NCBI RefSeq assembly: GCF_003121985.1
Contig: NZ_QEWP01000005.1
Span: 124,001-188,000 of the forward strand
Direction of reading: 5' to 3'
Origin: Marinilabilia rubra
GTDB lineage: Bacteria; Bacteroidota; Bacteroidia; Bacteroidales; Marinilabiliaceae
DNA: 64,000 bases
A model generated the notes under the pieces. That model saw only the letters and a program-made list of their open reading frames with translations, was not told the DNA's origin and ran no database searches. A program made the position numbers and the translations under genes. Below, in pieces: positions 26,128 through 35,339 of the stretch; the first letter of the stretch is position 1; each line of letters opens with the position of its first letter.

Positions 26128-27474
26128 TTAATTCTTCTCTTTTGTAAGCCATCTGAAACGCAGTAACAAAAATATTGATATTGAAGATAATCCAATTAAA
26201 TAACCAAACCAGATTCCCTGAGGCCCTAAATTCCAGTGAAAAGATAAAAGCCAGCCAACAGGAAGTGCAAGCACAAAGTAGGCCACCAGCAACATGCCAA
26301 AAGGCAGATTCACATCTTCAAGCCCCCTGAGAGCTCCCAGCATAGTAACCTGCAACCCATCAAAAAGCTGAAATGCAGCAGCAACGATCATCAATCCGGA
26401 AGCAATCAGAATAACTTCAGAACTATCAATAAAAAGCGAAGGAATCAACTCATTGAATAACACAAACAAGATGGCTCCTGTCCCCATAAATATCAGAACC
26501 AAATGAAGGGAAGCAAAAGTTGTTGACCGCAATGCACTTGGACGCCCCTGACCCACAAACTGACTAACTTTAACGGTAGTCGCTGCAGCAATGCCCTGGG
26601 CAACCATAAAAGTAAAACTGGCAAGACTTAATACAATTTGGTGGGCAGCCAGGGCCGCTGCGCCAAGCCACCCCATCATAATGCTTCCCAGACTAAACGA
26701 AAGCACCTCGACAAAATGCTGCCCCCCTATTGGGAGTCCCAACCACATAAGGTGTAAGCTTTTCGTCCAGGAAAATTTGGTTTCTCCAATATGCTTTCTG
26801 TAATATCTGAAAAAATCAAATTGGTAATAGCCCCAGATAAATAAAAGCGGCATTATCAGCCTGGCTGTCAAAGTTGCATAACCAGCTCCCATAAGTCCAT
26901 AGGCCGGGAAGCCCATTTTTCCAAAAATCCATAGATAATTCAGAAATATATTCAGGGCATTGGCCGAAACAGTTATTACCATGGCTATGCGGGTATTCCC
27001 AAGTCCTTCGGCAAATTGCTTAAACGTGAAAAACAGCACAAATGGAATCATGGAAACGACCAAAACCCGGTAATACGGTAAAGCTGCATCGACAACAGCC
27101 GGTGGTTGCCCCATATATGGCATTAAATAAGAAACGCCCCACAATAGCAAGGCAAGTATGAGCCCCGCCAACTGAAAGGCATATAAACTTTGTTTAAACC
27201 AGGATGCTGCCAATTGTCTATTACCTCCCCCATAGGCTTTACCTACCAGTGGTGTGAGGCCATTGACCATCCCAATTCCAAATACCATTCCTACTACAAA
27301 AACAGTATTGGCGAACGATGCGGCTGCCAAAGGCACTGTCCCAAGTTGTCCGACCATGAGGTTATCTGCCAAAACCACAATCATCTGACCTGCCTGCGCC
27401 AACATAACCGGCAACGCCAAAATCAAATTGGGCTTATAGTGCGGTTGGTATTTTCCCAGTCTGCTGTTATTCAT
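26128..27474 (-). CDS. MATE family efflux transporter (NorM-like)
   Basis: A 448-residue, 12-helix multidrug/toxin extrusion protein exchanging organic compounds for Na+ or H+. I use the ATG at 27474 (MNNSRLGKYQPHYKPNLIL); the frame stays open 61 codons further upstream but the -7 box at 27557-27564 lies there. MATE features include LPVMLAQAGQMIVVLADNLM in helix 1, GMVNGLTPLVGKAYGGG, and the repeat-half signature GQHFVEVLSFSLGSIMMGW. The substrate is unknown. Confidence 0.92.
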   Translation of the reverse strand: MNNSRLGKYQPHYKPNLILALPVMLAQAGQMIVVLADNLMVGQLGTVPLAAASFANTVFVVGMVFGIGMVNGLTPLVGKAYGGGNRQLAASWFKQSLYAFQLAGLILALLLWGVSYLMPYMGQPPAVVDAALPYYRVLVVSMIPFVLFFTFKQFAEGLGNTRIAMVITVSANALNIFLNYLWIFGKMGFPAYGLMGAGYATLTARLIMPLLFIWGYYQFDFFRYYRKHIGETKFSWTKSLHLMWLGLPIGGQHFVEVLSFSLGSIMMGWLGAAALAAHQIVLSLASFTFMVAQGIAAATTVKVSQFVGQGRPSALRSTTFASLHLVLIFMGTGAILFVLFNELIPSLFIDSSEVILIASGLMIVAAAFQLFDGLQVTMLGALRGLEDVNLPFGMLLVAYFVLALPVGWLLSFHWNLGPQGIWFGYLIGLSSISIFLLLRFRWLTKEKN

Positions 27475-27556
27475 TTCATACAATAATTCTGAGAGTGCAT
27501 CCAGCAAAAAGCCTTTCTCCCCAAAATGACATACTCTCTTATTAAATGCGAATCGG

Positions 27557-27564
27557 CAAAGGTA
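27557..27564 (-). promoter_or_regulatory. -7 box TACCTTTG of the MATE gene
   Basis: A consensus TAnnTTTG on the minus strand, 82 bp upstream of the chosen start. It supports the shorter protein. The -33 region is unclear. Confidence 0.5.
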
Positions 27565-27662
27565 CGGTAAAAACAAGAAATAAAATAAGTGCAGAAATAA
27601 GAATCTATTTAATAAGATGCGGTCAGAAAAGCCATACCAACTACTTATAAAATCCACAAGGG

Positions 27663-28367
27663 CTACTTCAAATAGAATTCCTTTGTCATTTTTTTAAACT
27701 CTTCAGTGTAGTGGTGACGTGATAATTCCAATACCATTTCATTTTCTTCATGTGTTGAAGGGCTGAATTTCTTCCAGCATGATAAAACCCGTTTAACAGG
27801 TTTCTGAGGAGTTGGTTTTACAGATAAACGACTGTGCTCAAAAAGTCCCTGGCGGGCAGCTTTCAATTTAAATCCGGAATAGTCGGTAACGGGTAAGATA
27901 AGACAAAAGCTTCCCTTTTCTGATAAGACATTTAAAACACTGGAAATCAAGTCGTCCTGGGTAAGGACATCGCTATGTCTTGCATTGGCTTTTCGATCGC
28001 AATTATTACGTATCCCTTTGCTAAAAAAAGGAGGATTACAAATTACCAGGCCATAATTCCGATTGATTCCCCCCGCAAAATTCTGAAAAGTATCATTGAT
28101 CACATTTAACTTTTCAGACCAGGGGGAATTAGTAAAATTTCCACGGGCCTCTTCTGCTGAAGGAGCATCATATTCAATAGCATCTATTGTGGCTTCAGAG
28201 CTTCTTTGTGCCAACATCAAAGCGATCAGTCCGGTGCCGGTCCCAATATCCAGAATATTCTTAATTGACTCATCCAGGGGAGCCCACGAGCCCAGAAGAA
28301 CACCATCTGTTCCCACCTTCATGGCAGAATATTCCTGTTTTATCGAAAATTTTTGAAAATGAAACAT
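27663..28367 (-). CDS. trmN: tRNA1(Val) (adenine-37 N6)-methyltransferase TrmN6/YfiC
   Basis: A 234-residue SAM-dependent methyltransferase. SAM motif I is DIGTGTGLIALMLAQR, and the N6-adenine catalytic motif is NPPFF (VICNPPFFSKGIRNN). The start MFHFQKFSIKQEYSAMKVGTDG is the YfiC family signature. It should methylate A37 next to the anticodon of tRNA-Val; the two tRNA-Val (TAC) genes of this window are plausible substrates. Its start codon lies 8 bp from repeat A copy 4. Confidence 0.9.
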   Translation of the reverse strand: MFHFQKFSIKQEYSAMKVGTDGVLLGSWAPLDESIKNILDIGTGTGLIALMLAQRSSEATIDAIEYDAPSAEEARGNFTNSPWSEKLNVINDTFQNFAGGINRNYGLVICNPPFFSKGIRNNCDRKANARHSDVLTQDDLISSVLNVLSEKGSFCLILPVTDYSGFKLKAARQGLFEHSRLSVKPTPQKPVKRVLSCWKKFSPSTHEENEMVLELSRHHYTEEFKKMTKEFYLK

Positions 28368-28375
28368 ACTATATC

Positions 28376-28751
28376 CAATACTCCGTTAAACCCTTATAAA
28401 ATATTTGTAATCAACTATTTTTGAACATGCCCCGTTTCAGATTAATGCGCAGTTCTTCAGGGATATAAGAACTATCTCAGGGTGCGCTGAAAAACGCAGA
28501 TTCAATTAACTATCAGACACCTAAAGCACATCAATAATTAACTGCGTGCAAGGTTATTCCACAGCATACTCTTATACCGTTGCACTTGTAAATAAGAAAA
28601 CTGCTAATCAAAAGAAAAAAATTTACTTCACCGGCCCCATCTCGAAGTATTTCAATACTCCTTCGATGGGCCGTCTTGTAAATTCTCATCTTTTGACTTT
28701 TTCAGCAGACCCTATCTTTGATCTCATATCTAAAAATCTAATGATCTGTTG
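28376..28751 (-). repeat. Dispersed repeat family A, copy 4 (inverted, interrupted)
   Basis: Both family ends are present in inverted orientation: CAATACTCCGTTAAA at 28376 and the complement of CAACAGATCATTAGATTTTT ending at 28751. The distance between them is 376 bp rather than ~135 because repeat B copy 2 (28547-28711) and more unassigned sequence lie inside. It fills the whole gap between trmN and the TIGR02757 gene. Confidence 0.7.
28547..28711 (+). repeat. Dispersed repeat family B, copy 2 (inside repeat A copy 4)
   Basis: Matches 17686-17847 at its start, centre and end (TGCAAGG, TAATCAAAAGAA, CTTTTGACTTTTTCA). It contains its own hairpin: CCCATCTCGAAGTATT pairs with AATACTCCTTCGATGGG with one bulge. 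Confidence 0.55.
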
Positions 28752-28754
28752 ATA

Positions 28755-29528
28755 TCAGAACTTTTCATAAACTCCCAATCCAAAGAGAGCGTAATCGAAA
28801 GAAACCGGGTCTTCGGGTCTCATTTCTGAAAGATGATTGGTCAGCTCCAAAACGGCCTTAAGATCATTCTGTTTGCGATTTAGGATTCCTAATGAACGTG
28901 CAACACGAGCAACATGCAAATCGAGAGGAATAAGCAAGTCTGCAGGTTCAACATTGGTCCACAAACCAAAATCGACCGGTGAGGGTCGACGCACCATCCA
29001 CCGCAGGAACATGTTTAAGCGCTTGGCTGAAGCTTGTTTGGCAACATTGGCGACATGCTTTCCGGTACGTTGAGGAGCTCCAAAAGACAAAAAAACCTCT
29101 CTAAAACAGCGTAAACCTTCAATAACCCCTCCATTCGAATAGCCTTTGAAAAAAACATTGTGAAGCCCACCATAATCTGTATAAATATTTCTTAAAGCTT
29201 TCAGAAAATAAACCAGATCGACATTTTGAAAAGTCCGGTAAACAAAACCATCCATAGCTGCCATTTCGGCATGGGATGCACCGCCTATAAAATCATATGG
29301 TGCCATATCCATACGTTCCATCAACTGGCGACATGCCGAAAGAATCATTGTTCTTTTACCCCACGCAAGGGTAGCGGTGAGAAAACCGGCTATTTCAATA
29401 TCTTCTTTTTGGGAAAAAAGGTGAGGAATTTGAATCGGATCATCATCAATAAACCACCTGGCTTCATAATGATGGGCTTTCTCAAAAAGAAAATCTCTTA
29501 ATTCGTTTTTTCCGGCATAATTATTCAT
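28755..29528 (-). CDS. TIGR02757 family protein
   Basis: A 257-residue protein of the conserved TIGR02757 family of unknown function, widespread in Bacteroidota. Recognised by [19 protein letters not shown], the central FFKGYSN...LRCFREVF, the [20 protein letters not shown] block, and [18 protein letters not shown] near the end. The ATG at 29528 overlaps the last 8 bp of the LolD-like gene, so the two are translationally coupled; an ATG at 29549 is less likely. The RWMVR and LDLHV.R patterns recall helix-hairpin-helix DNA glycosylases, but I see no catalytic residue to support that. Confidence 0.88.
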   Translation of the reverse strand: MNNYAGKNELRDFLFEKAHHYEARWFIDDDPIQIPHLFSQKEDIEIAGFLTATLAWGKRTMILSACRQLMERMDMAPYDFIGGASHAEMAAMDGFVYRTFQNVDLVYFLKALRNIYTDYGGLHNVFFKGYSNGGVIEGLRCFREVFLSFGAPQRTGKHVANVAKQASAKRLNMFLRWMVRRPSPVDFGLWTNVEPADLLIPLDLHVARVARSLGILNRKQNDLKAVLELTNHLSEMRPEDPVSFDYALFGLGVYEKF

Positions 29529-30177
29529 CAACGATAACTCCGTCCACAATATTGATCATCCGGTCTGCTTTTTCAGCCAAATGCCGATCGTGCGTTACAA
29601 TAATAAACGTTTGATTGAACTGTTTTCTGAGGTCTACAAACAGATCCATTAATTCATCCTGATTTTTCGAGTCCAGATTTCCTGAGGGTTCATCAGCAAA
29701 GACCACCAAAGGGTCATTAACCAAAGCACGTGCGACTGCCACTCTTTGTTTTTCCCCTCCACTCAATTGGGCGGGTTTATGCTCTAATCGATCCGAAAGG
29801 CCAAGGTAATTCAAAAGTTTCAGGGCTCTGTTCCCGGCATCTTTCTCACTTTTTCCTGCAATAAGTCCGGGAATCATACAATTCTCAAGTGCAGTAAATT
29901 CAGGCAAAAGCTGATGAAACTGAAAAACGAAACCAATATGCTGATTCCTGAACCTGGCCAATTGATTTCCTTTCAGGGAACTAATATTAGTTCCATTGAT
30001 AAGCACTTCACCATTGGAAGGTTTGTCCAAAGATCCCAGAATTTGCAACAAGGTTGTTTTTCCGGCTCCGCTGGCTCCAAGAATGGTCACAATCTCTCCT
30101 TTTTCAATGTTGAGATCAATGCCTTTCAGGACTTTCAGATCACCGAACTTTTTCTCTATATTTTTTCCAATTACCAT
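29521..30177 (-). CDS. ABC transporter ATP-binding protein (LolD-like)
   Basis: A 218-residue ATPase of the LolD/MacB group. All motifs are canonical: Walker [11 protein letters not shown]-loop [18 protein letters not shown], signature [14 protein letters not shown], Walker [15 protein letters not shown]-loop VTHDRHLA. It is likely the lipoprotein-release ATPase working with a LolC/E permease encoded elsewhere. It is the first gene of a pair with TIGR02757. Its start codon lies 4 bp from repeat A copy 5, so the leader and promoter must lie within or beyond the repeat. Confidence 0.9.
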   Translation of the reverse strand: MVIGKNIEKKFGDLKVLKGIDLNIEKGEIVTILGASGAGKTTLLQILGSLDKPSNGEVLINGTNISSLKGNQLARFRNQHIGFVFQFHQLLPEFTALENCMIPGLIAGKSEKDAGNRALKLLNYLGLSDRLEHKPAQLSGGEKQRVAVARALVNDPLVVFADEPSGNLDSKNQDELMDLFVDLRKQFNQTFIIVTHDRHLAEKADRMINIVDGVIVDE

Positions 30178-30181
30178 TAAT

Positions 30182-30217
30182 CAATAGATCGTTAGATTTT
30201 TAAATATTAGATTTAAG
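30182..30217 (+). repeat. Dispersed repeat family A, copy 5 (truncated)
   Basis: Only the first ~36 bp of the family (CAATAGATCGTTAGATTTTT then AAATATTAGATTTAAG) are present, beginning 4 bp from the LolD-like start codon and running into the 7-mer repeat at 30231. The rest of the gap (30273-30557) shows no feature. Confidence 0.7.
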
Positions 30218-30230
30218 TAGCCCAGCCGCG

Positions 30231-30272
30231 CGGAAGCCGGAAGCTGGAGGCTGGAAGTTAGAAGCTGGAAAC
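30231..30272 (+). repeat. Short 7-mer array, family D (RGARGYT), copy 1
   Basis: Five to six units of the type GGAAGCT, GGAGGCT, GGAAGTT, AGAAGCT. The same degenerate unit forms the larger array at 56048-56206. Confidence 0.7.
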
Positions 30273-30557
30273 TTTCGAATATAAGAAATTTTGATTCTTT
30301 TTGCGGCATATCTAAAAAACTAAGAAAATTATAAAAAACACATTTTAAATAGTTTATGACTTTACTTAGATGAAAGATAAATCATAGCCAATAAATAATA
30401 CAAGCGTTAGCCCAGAAAACCATAAACCTATAAACAACTGACTCAAAGCTTATTGCAGAGCCATCCACATCCCCTTCCATATGCCAGGCCGGCAAATCAA
30501 TAACCGGCAAAAGAACCAAAGAAAACCTAGTTATTCTGCATTCACCTGAAAGACCAA

Positions 30558-31502
30558 TTACGATTGAAACAAAACCCAAATATAAACAATATAGATTACT
30601 AAAAGAACGGCCCCTTTCCACCGGGAAAGAATCCCTTTCCTGAGAGGAATCATAAAAAGAATGAGTAACACTGCTACAGCCACCATCCATATCATATCAA
30701 ACGAAACCACCGCCGGGGAAACATTCAAAGGTTTAAGCATTGCAGTAATCCCTAAAATGGAAAACACGTTAAAGATATTGGACCCTATGATGTTTCCAAT
30801 AGAAATATCCATTTCCTTTTTAAAGGATGCAGCCAGAGAGGTAGCCAATTCCGGCACACTTGTACCAAACGCCACCACTGATATACCAACAACCCTTTCA
30901 CTTACACCCCAACCAATTGCAAGATCGCTCGCTCCTTTTACCAACCACTCGGCACCAAAATAAAGTCCGATTACTGCCAACGCTACCAAACCAAGAGCAG
31001 GAAGAATGTTCATGCCCGGAGCAGGGAATTTCTCTTCATTTTTGGCTGACTTTTTTCTTGAACTATAAACAGACCAGATAATATAAAATACAATCAAAGC
31101 AAAGAAGATAACCCCTTCATAAAACTGCAAAACCCCGTTAATCAGGAAAACAAAAAGAAGCAAGAAAGCAACCATCATCACCACCCAGTCAAACAAGACC
31201 GAGGGGCGTTTAACATGAATCGGGAACACAATGGCCACAGCCCCCAGAATAAGGGTAACATTGGCGATATTTGACCCTACCACATTTCCTATGGAGATAT
31301 CAGGCAAATCTGTAAAAACAGCTTTAACACTTACAAATAATTCGGGAGCTGATGTTCCAAAAGCAACAATCGTTAATCCTGCCACAAGTGGACTTACACG
31401 AAAATGTCTCGATAATTCAACACCTCCTTTAACCAACCAGTTTCCACACAAAAACAAAAGTACGAATCCGGCCAGAACATATAAATAGGACATTAAATCC
31501 AT
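30558..31502 (-). CDS. Calcium/sodium antiporter (CaCA family, YrbG-like)
   Basis: A 314-residue, ten-helix cation exchanger made of two inverted repeats. The alpha-1 motif is GLTIVAFGTSAPELFVS with GNVVGSNIANV; the alpha-2 motif is GISVVAFGTSVPELATS with GNIIGSNIFNV. These carry the Glu residues that bind Ca2+/Na+. The length is that of YrbG-type bacterial exchangers. It stands alone in the inner membrane. Confidence 0.94.
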   Translation of the reverse strand: MDLMSYLYVLAGFVLLFLCGNWLVKGGVELSRHFRVSPLVAGLTIVAFGTSAPELFVSVKAVFTDLPDISIGNVVGSNIANVTLILGAVAIVFPIHVKRPSVLFDWVVMMVAFLLLFVFLINGVLQFYEGVIFFALIVFYIIWSVYSSRKKSAKNEEKFPAPGMNILPALGLVALAVIGLYFGAEWLVKGASDLAIGWGVSERVVGISVVAFGTSVPELATSLAASFKKEMDISIGNIIGSNIFNVFSILGITAMLKPLNVSPAVVSFDMIWMVAVAVLLILFMIPLRKGILSRWKGAVLLVIYIVYIWVLFQS

Positions 31503-31611
31503 AAAACAAATACTAGAAAATTTTTAAGAATTGTGGGGGTAATAAGGACGCATTAAAAAGAACAAAAAAGATATCCCGGTCAGGATTTTAGAGAACAACA
31601 ACTACAACAAA

Positions 31612-32088
31612 TTATTTCTTTTCATCATCAGATGTATCAATGATATCTTTATCTTCATTTTCATCTGACTCTTTTGTACTGCCGGCTTCATCCCTTTTAC
31701 CGTCTTCGTCCAGACCATAAACATCTTTGGAGGCATCATCCATAACCCCTTTTATATCTTCGGTTTCCTCTCGCACACGGTCCTTGATATCCTTCTGACC
31801 TTCTTCAAAGGTATCTTTAACGTCATCTCCGGCACGTTTGATATCTTCCTTTATATCCTGTCCTTGTTCGCTGATGTATTGACGGGCATCATGCAGGTCA
31901 TCCTTAAGGTCACTGGTATTTTCCTCAAATTCCCTTTTAATATCATCAGCAGCTTTTCGAAATTCATTCATTCCTTTACCAAGCATGCGGGCAAATTCAG
32001 GAATTTTATTGGCCCCAAACAACAACAGAACCACCAGAAATACTATTATGATCTCCCCCATAGAGATCCCGAAAAGAAATGTCACCAT
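31612..32088 (-). CDS. tatA: Twin-arginine translocase subunit TatA/TatE family protein
   Basis: A 158-residue protein: short N-terminus, one membrane helix (about 11-25; EIIIVFLVVLLLFGANKIPE, with the FG motif), an amphipathic helix (FARMLGKGMNEFRKAADD) and a very long acidic/basic tail with repeated DDIK/DIKED units. The tail makes it about twice the usual TatA length. TatA oligomers form the channel for folded Tat substrates; the Fe-S protein at 52756 is one candidate cargo in this window. No tatC is nearby. Confidence 0.88.
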   Translation of the reverse strand: MVTFLFGISMGEIIIVFLVVLLLFGANKIPEFARMLGKGMNEFRKAADDIKREFEENTSDLKDDLHDARQYISEQGQDIKEDIKRAGDDVKDTFEEGQKDIKDRVREETEDIKGVMDDASKDVYGLDEDGKRDEAGSTKESDENEDKDIIDTSDDEKK

Positions 32089-32122
32089 AATGCTGCATTT
32101 TGGTGGTAAAGATATAAAAAAA

Positions 32123-32153
32123 ATCCCCGGTTCATTTGCTCAGAACCGGGGAT
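32123..32153 (-). terminator. Terminator of secDF
   Basis: ATCCCCGGTTC pairs perfectly with GAACCGGGGAT (11 bp, 9-nt loop); on the minus strand a run of seven Ts follows, about 40 bp past the secDF stop. Confidence 0.9.
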
Positions 32154-32193
32154 GAATATGAATTAATATTTCAAAAGAAAATAACCGAAGGAA

Positions 32194-35100
32194 TTATTTC
32201 TTTTTCCCTTTGGCTTTTGCTTTTATGCGCTTTTCAATAAAGTTATAAGCAATTGGAGAAGCTATAAACAATGAAGAATAAGTACCTACAACAACCCCCA
32301 CAATTAGAGCGAACACAAATCCCTGAATAACTTCACTCCCGAAAAGGAAGATGATAATTAATACCACCAGGGTGGTAAGAGAGGTATTCAATGTACGGCT
32401 GATGGTTGAGTTCATAGCAAGGTTAAAAACCTCTTTCAACTCCCGTTTGGGGTACAAACCACGATATTCACGAATACGGTCAAATACAACCACTGTATCG
32501 TTTATAGAGTATCCAATCACTGTAAGAATTGCTGCAATAAATGACTGGTCAATCTCCATTGAGAACGGCATCACTGCATATAATAAGGAGAATACTCCAA
32601 GTACAATAAGAACGTCGTGAGCAACGGCTCCCAGTGCTCCAAGACCAAACTCCCAGTTGCGGAATCGAATAAGAATATAAAGGAAGATTACCACAAAAGA
32701 GAAGAAAATTGCATATCCGGCTTTATTTCTGATATCGGCGGCAATTGTAGGTCCTACCTTCTGAGAACTCATTCGGTAGTCAGACAGAAACTGGTCGCGA
32801 CTTACATCGTCTCCAACATATGATTTCAAGCCGTTGTAAAGCTGAGTCTCAACTTCAACATCAGCAGATTTCTCATCATTATCAACCATATAGTTGGTAG
32901 TAATCCGAATCTGATTATCTCCACCAAAAGTTTTGGCTTCAACATTTGCTCCATCAAAGGCAGTCTTCAAAGCAGACTGAACTTCAGTTGCAGGTACCGC
33001 TTCATCAAAGCGCACCACATATGAACGACCTCCGGTGAAATCAATCCCCTGCTGCAGACCACGAAGTCCGAGCGAACCAATTCCCACTAAAATCAGCACT
33101 CCGGAGATAACCATAAACATGTTGCGTTTCTCAATAAATAAGATGTGCGCACCCTTAAAAAGATTGCGGGTAAGATTTGTTGAAAAGCGAATGTCTGCTT
33201 TGGTTTTCAACAACGCTTCATATACCAAACGTGTAATGAAGAACGCCGAGAAGAAAGAAGTAGCAATACCGATCATCAAAGTAGTTGCAAAACCTTTAAT
33301 GGGTCCGGTTCCAAACAAGAATAAAATTAAACCTGTAAGGAAAGTAGTCACGTTGGCATCAATAATGGCTGAGAAAGCATTTCTGTAACCATCGGCAATG
33401 GCCAATTTCAGTCCTTTTCCGGCTTTAATTTCTTCCCTTATTCGCTCATATATCAGCACATTCGCATCCACCGACATACCAATGGTCAATACAATACCGG
33501 CAATACCCGGAAGGGTAAGAACAGCGTTAAATGCTGCAAGCACACCCATAATAAAGAACATGTTGGCAACCAATGCAAGGTCAGCCACAACACCAGCTTT
33601 AAATCCGTAATAAATGACCATGTAGATCAAAACGGCAATAAAAGCCCAGATAAATGATTTGAGACCAGCATCAACAGCTTCTGCTCCAAGAGAAGGCCCC
33701 ACAACAGTATCTTCAACAATGCGGGCCGGAGCCGGCATTTTTCCTGATTGCAGAACATTGGCAAGGTCTTTTGCTTCCTGAGGGGTAAAGTCTCCGGTAA
33801 TGGAACTGCGTCCACCGGTAATTTCATTCTGTACAGTTGGGAAAGAGTAAACATATCCGTCCAGAACAACAGCAATCGACTTTTTGATATTAGCTTTTGT
33901 CAGACGAGCCCATGTTTTTGCGCCCTCGCTGTTCATTGACATTTCAATCTCATAGCTGCCTTGCTGGCTGGTAACTGATCTGGCTCCGGTAACAACATCG
34001 CCTTCCAGCGGAGGACGTCCGTCGTGACTGGTTACTCTGATTGCCACCAACTGAAAAAGCTCATCATTAGGATCAAATTGTTGATTGGTCCAGTATTGAG
34101 CATCTTCACCCGGAATTGACTTAACGGTCCACATGAATAAAACATCACGTGGCAGCAATGACTGCACCTCTTCAATGGCAAGGAAGCTGTTAACTTTAGA
34201 AGTATCACGCGATACAGCCAATCCAACAACCGGGCTGGAAGGACGGCCACTTGGAGCGAGATATGAAAACAAAGACTCTACCTGCTGGTCATCTCCTTCA
34301 ACTGCCAGAGAATCACTATCAATTTCATCCAACAGAGCAACGTCTGTTTCTTCAGGTTGCTCATCCACCTCTACTTCAGGGTCAACTGTTGAAGAATCAA
34401 CACCGGATTTCTCCATAGCAGTAATCTCAGCAGTTAACTGATTGGCCTGCATCAAGCTCTGAAAGATTTCTTCCTGATTGTAAGTTTCCCAGAATTCAAG
34501 ATTAGCGGTTCCCTGCAAAAGGTCGCGAACACGCTCCGGATCGCTGATACCAGGAAGTTCAACCAGAATACGACCGGTTTGCTCGAGACGCTGAATATTG
34601 GGTTGTGCGACACCAAAACGGTCAATACGGGTGCGAAGAATATTAAAAGCATTGTCGATGGCTCCCTGGGCTTCTTCCCGAATAACCTTAATCACGTCTT
34701 CATTGGTAGAATTGTAATCTACCTTGTCGCGCAATTCAACGGTATTAAAAATGGCAGCTAACCTACCTTCAGGTGCTACTTCATCAAACGCTTCTCCAAA
34801 AAGGGTAATAAAATCCTGAGTTGAAGTTTTTTCGCGTTGGCGAGCCAAACGAAGAGCTTCAAGAAAAGACTCATCCTGATTGTAATTAGAGAGAGCTTTT
34901 ACGATGTCGGAAACGCGAACCTCAAGAATCATGTTCATTCCGCCTTTCAAGTCAAGACCGAAATTAATTTCACGCTCTTTACATTCCTGATAGGTATATT
35001 CTCTTAATCCAAAAAGAAAATTATACACCACCTCATTTTTCATGGAATCCAGGTAATTAAACCTGTATTCACTTATCAGATTTGGGTCATCACCAGCACG

Positions 35101-35223
35101 ATTCTCAGCATATTCCTGAGCCTGTTGTTCAACGTGGCGTGTCTGGTAAGTAAAGATCAACTGATACAAACTAACCAATGCCAAAAGAATGGCAAATAGT
35201 CTGATCGCTCCTTTGTTCTGCAT
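32194..35223 (-). CDS. secDF: Fused protein translocase subunit SecDF
   Basis: A 1009-residue fusion of SecD and SecF, the Bacteroidota form; it uses the proton gradient to pull preproteins after SecYEG translocation. SecD half: first helix at 7-24, FGLDLKGGMNMILEV, P1 domain, LRTRIDRFGVAQPNIQR, and the helix block GIVLTIGMSVDANVLIYERIREE. SecF half from about residue 690: GIDFTGGRSYVVRF and AILTVIGYSINDTVVVFDRIRE. An acidic, low-complexity insert around residues 275-315 (VDPEVEVDEQPEETDVALLD) is typical of this phylum. Confidence 0.97.
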   Translation of the reverse strand: MQNKGAIRLFAILLALVSLYQLIFTYQTRHVEQQAQEYAENRAGDDPNLISEYRFNYLDSMKNEVVYNFLFGLREYTYQECKEREINFGLDLKGGMNMILEVRVSDIVKALSNYNQDESFLEALRLARQREKTSTQDFITLFGEAFDEVAPEGRLAAIFNTVELRDKVDYNSTNEDVIKVIREEAQGAIDNAFNILRTRIDRFGVAQPNIQRLEQTGRILVELPGISDPERVRDLLQGTANLEFWETYNQEEIFQSLMQANQLTAEITAMEKSGVDSSTVDPEVEVDEQPEETDVALLDEIDSDSLAVEGDDQQVESLFSYLAPSGRPSSPVVGLAVSRDTSKVNSFLAIEEVQSLLPRDVLFMWTVKSIPGEDAQYWTNQQFDPNDELFQLVAIRVTSHDGRPPLEGDVVTGARSVTSQQGSYEIEMSMNSEGAKTWARLTKANIKKSIAVVLDGYVYSFPTVQNEITGGRSSITGDFTPQEAKDLANVLQSGKMPAPARIVEDTVVGPSLGAEAVDAGLKSFIWAFIAVLIYMVIYYGFKAGVVADLALVANMFFIMGVLAAFNAVLTLPGIAGIVLTIGMSVDANVLIYERIREEIKAGKGLKLAIADGYRNAFSAIIDANVTTFLTGLILFLFGTGPIKGFATTLMIGIATSFFSAFFITRLVYEALLKTKADIRFSTNLTRNLFKGAHILFIEKRNMFMVISGVLILVGIGSLGLRGLQQGIDFTGGRSYVVRFDEAVPATEVQSALKTAFDGANVEAKTFGGDNQIRITTNYMVDNDEKSADVEVETQLYNGLKSYVGDDVSRDQFLSDYRMSSQKVGPTIAADIRNKAGYAIFFSFVVIFLYILIRFRNWEFGLGALGAVAHDVLIVLGVFSLLYAVMPFSMEIDQSFIAAILTVIGYSINDTVVVFDRIREYRGLYPKRELKEVFNLAMNSTISRTLNTSLTTLVVLIIIFLFGSEVIQGFVFALIVGVVVGTYSSLFIASPIAYNFIEKRIKAKAKGKKK

Positions 35224-35272
35224 TTGTAGATATTTTTATTAATTCAAATTCACGTTCCTTTTTCTAAACGCG

Positions 35273-35280
35273 CAAATATA
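35273..35280 (-). promoter_or_regulatory. -7 box TATATTTG of secDF
   Basis: A perfect TAnnTTTG on the minus strand 50 bp upstream of the secDF start; no TTG at the ideal -33 spacing. Confidence 0.55.
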
Positions 35281-35339
35281 TTAATTTTTTTAAAACCTTT
35301 TGGCTTTGTGGTATTAAAAGGCGAGGTAATAATTCCAAA

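Noticed and set aside
30382-30690. Minus-strand frame of 102 codons overlapping the antiporter end
   Set aside because: It is out of frame with the well-supported antiporter over much of its length and shows no domain or start signal.
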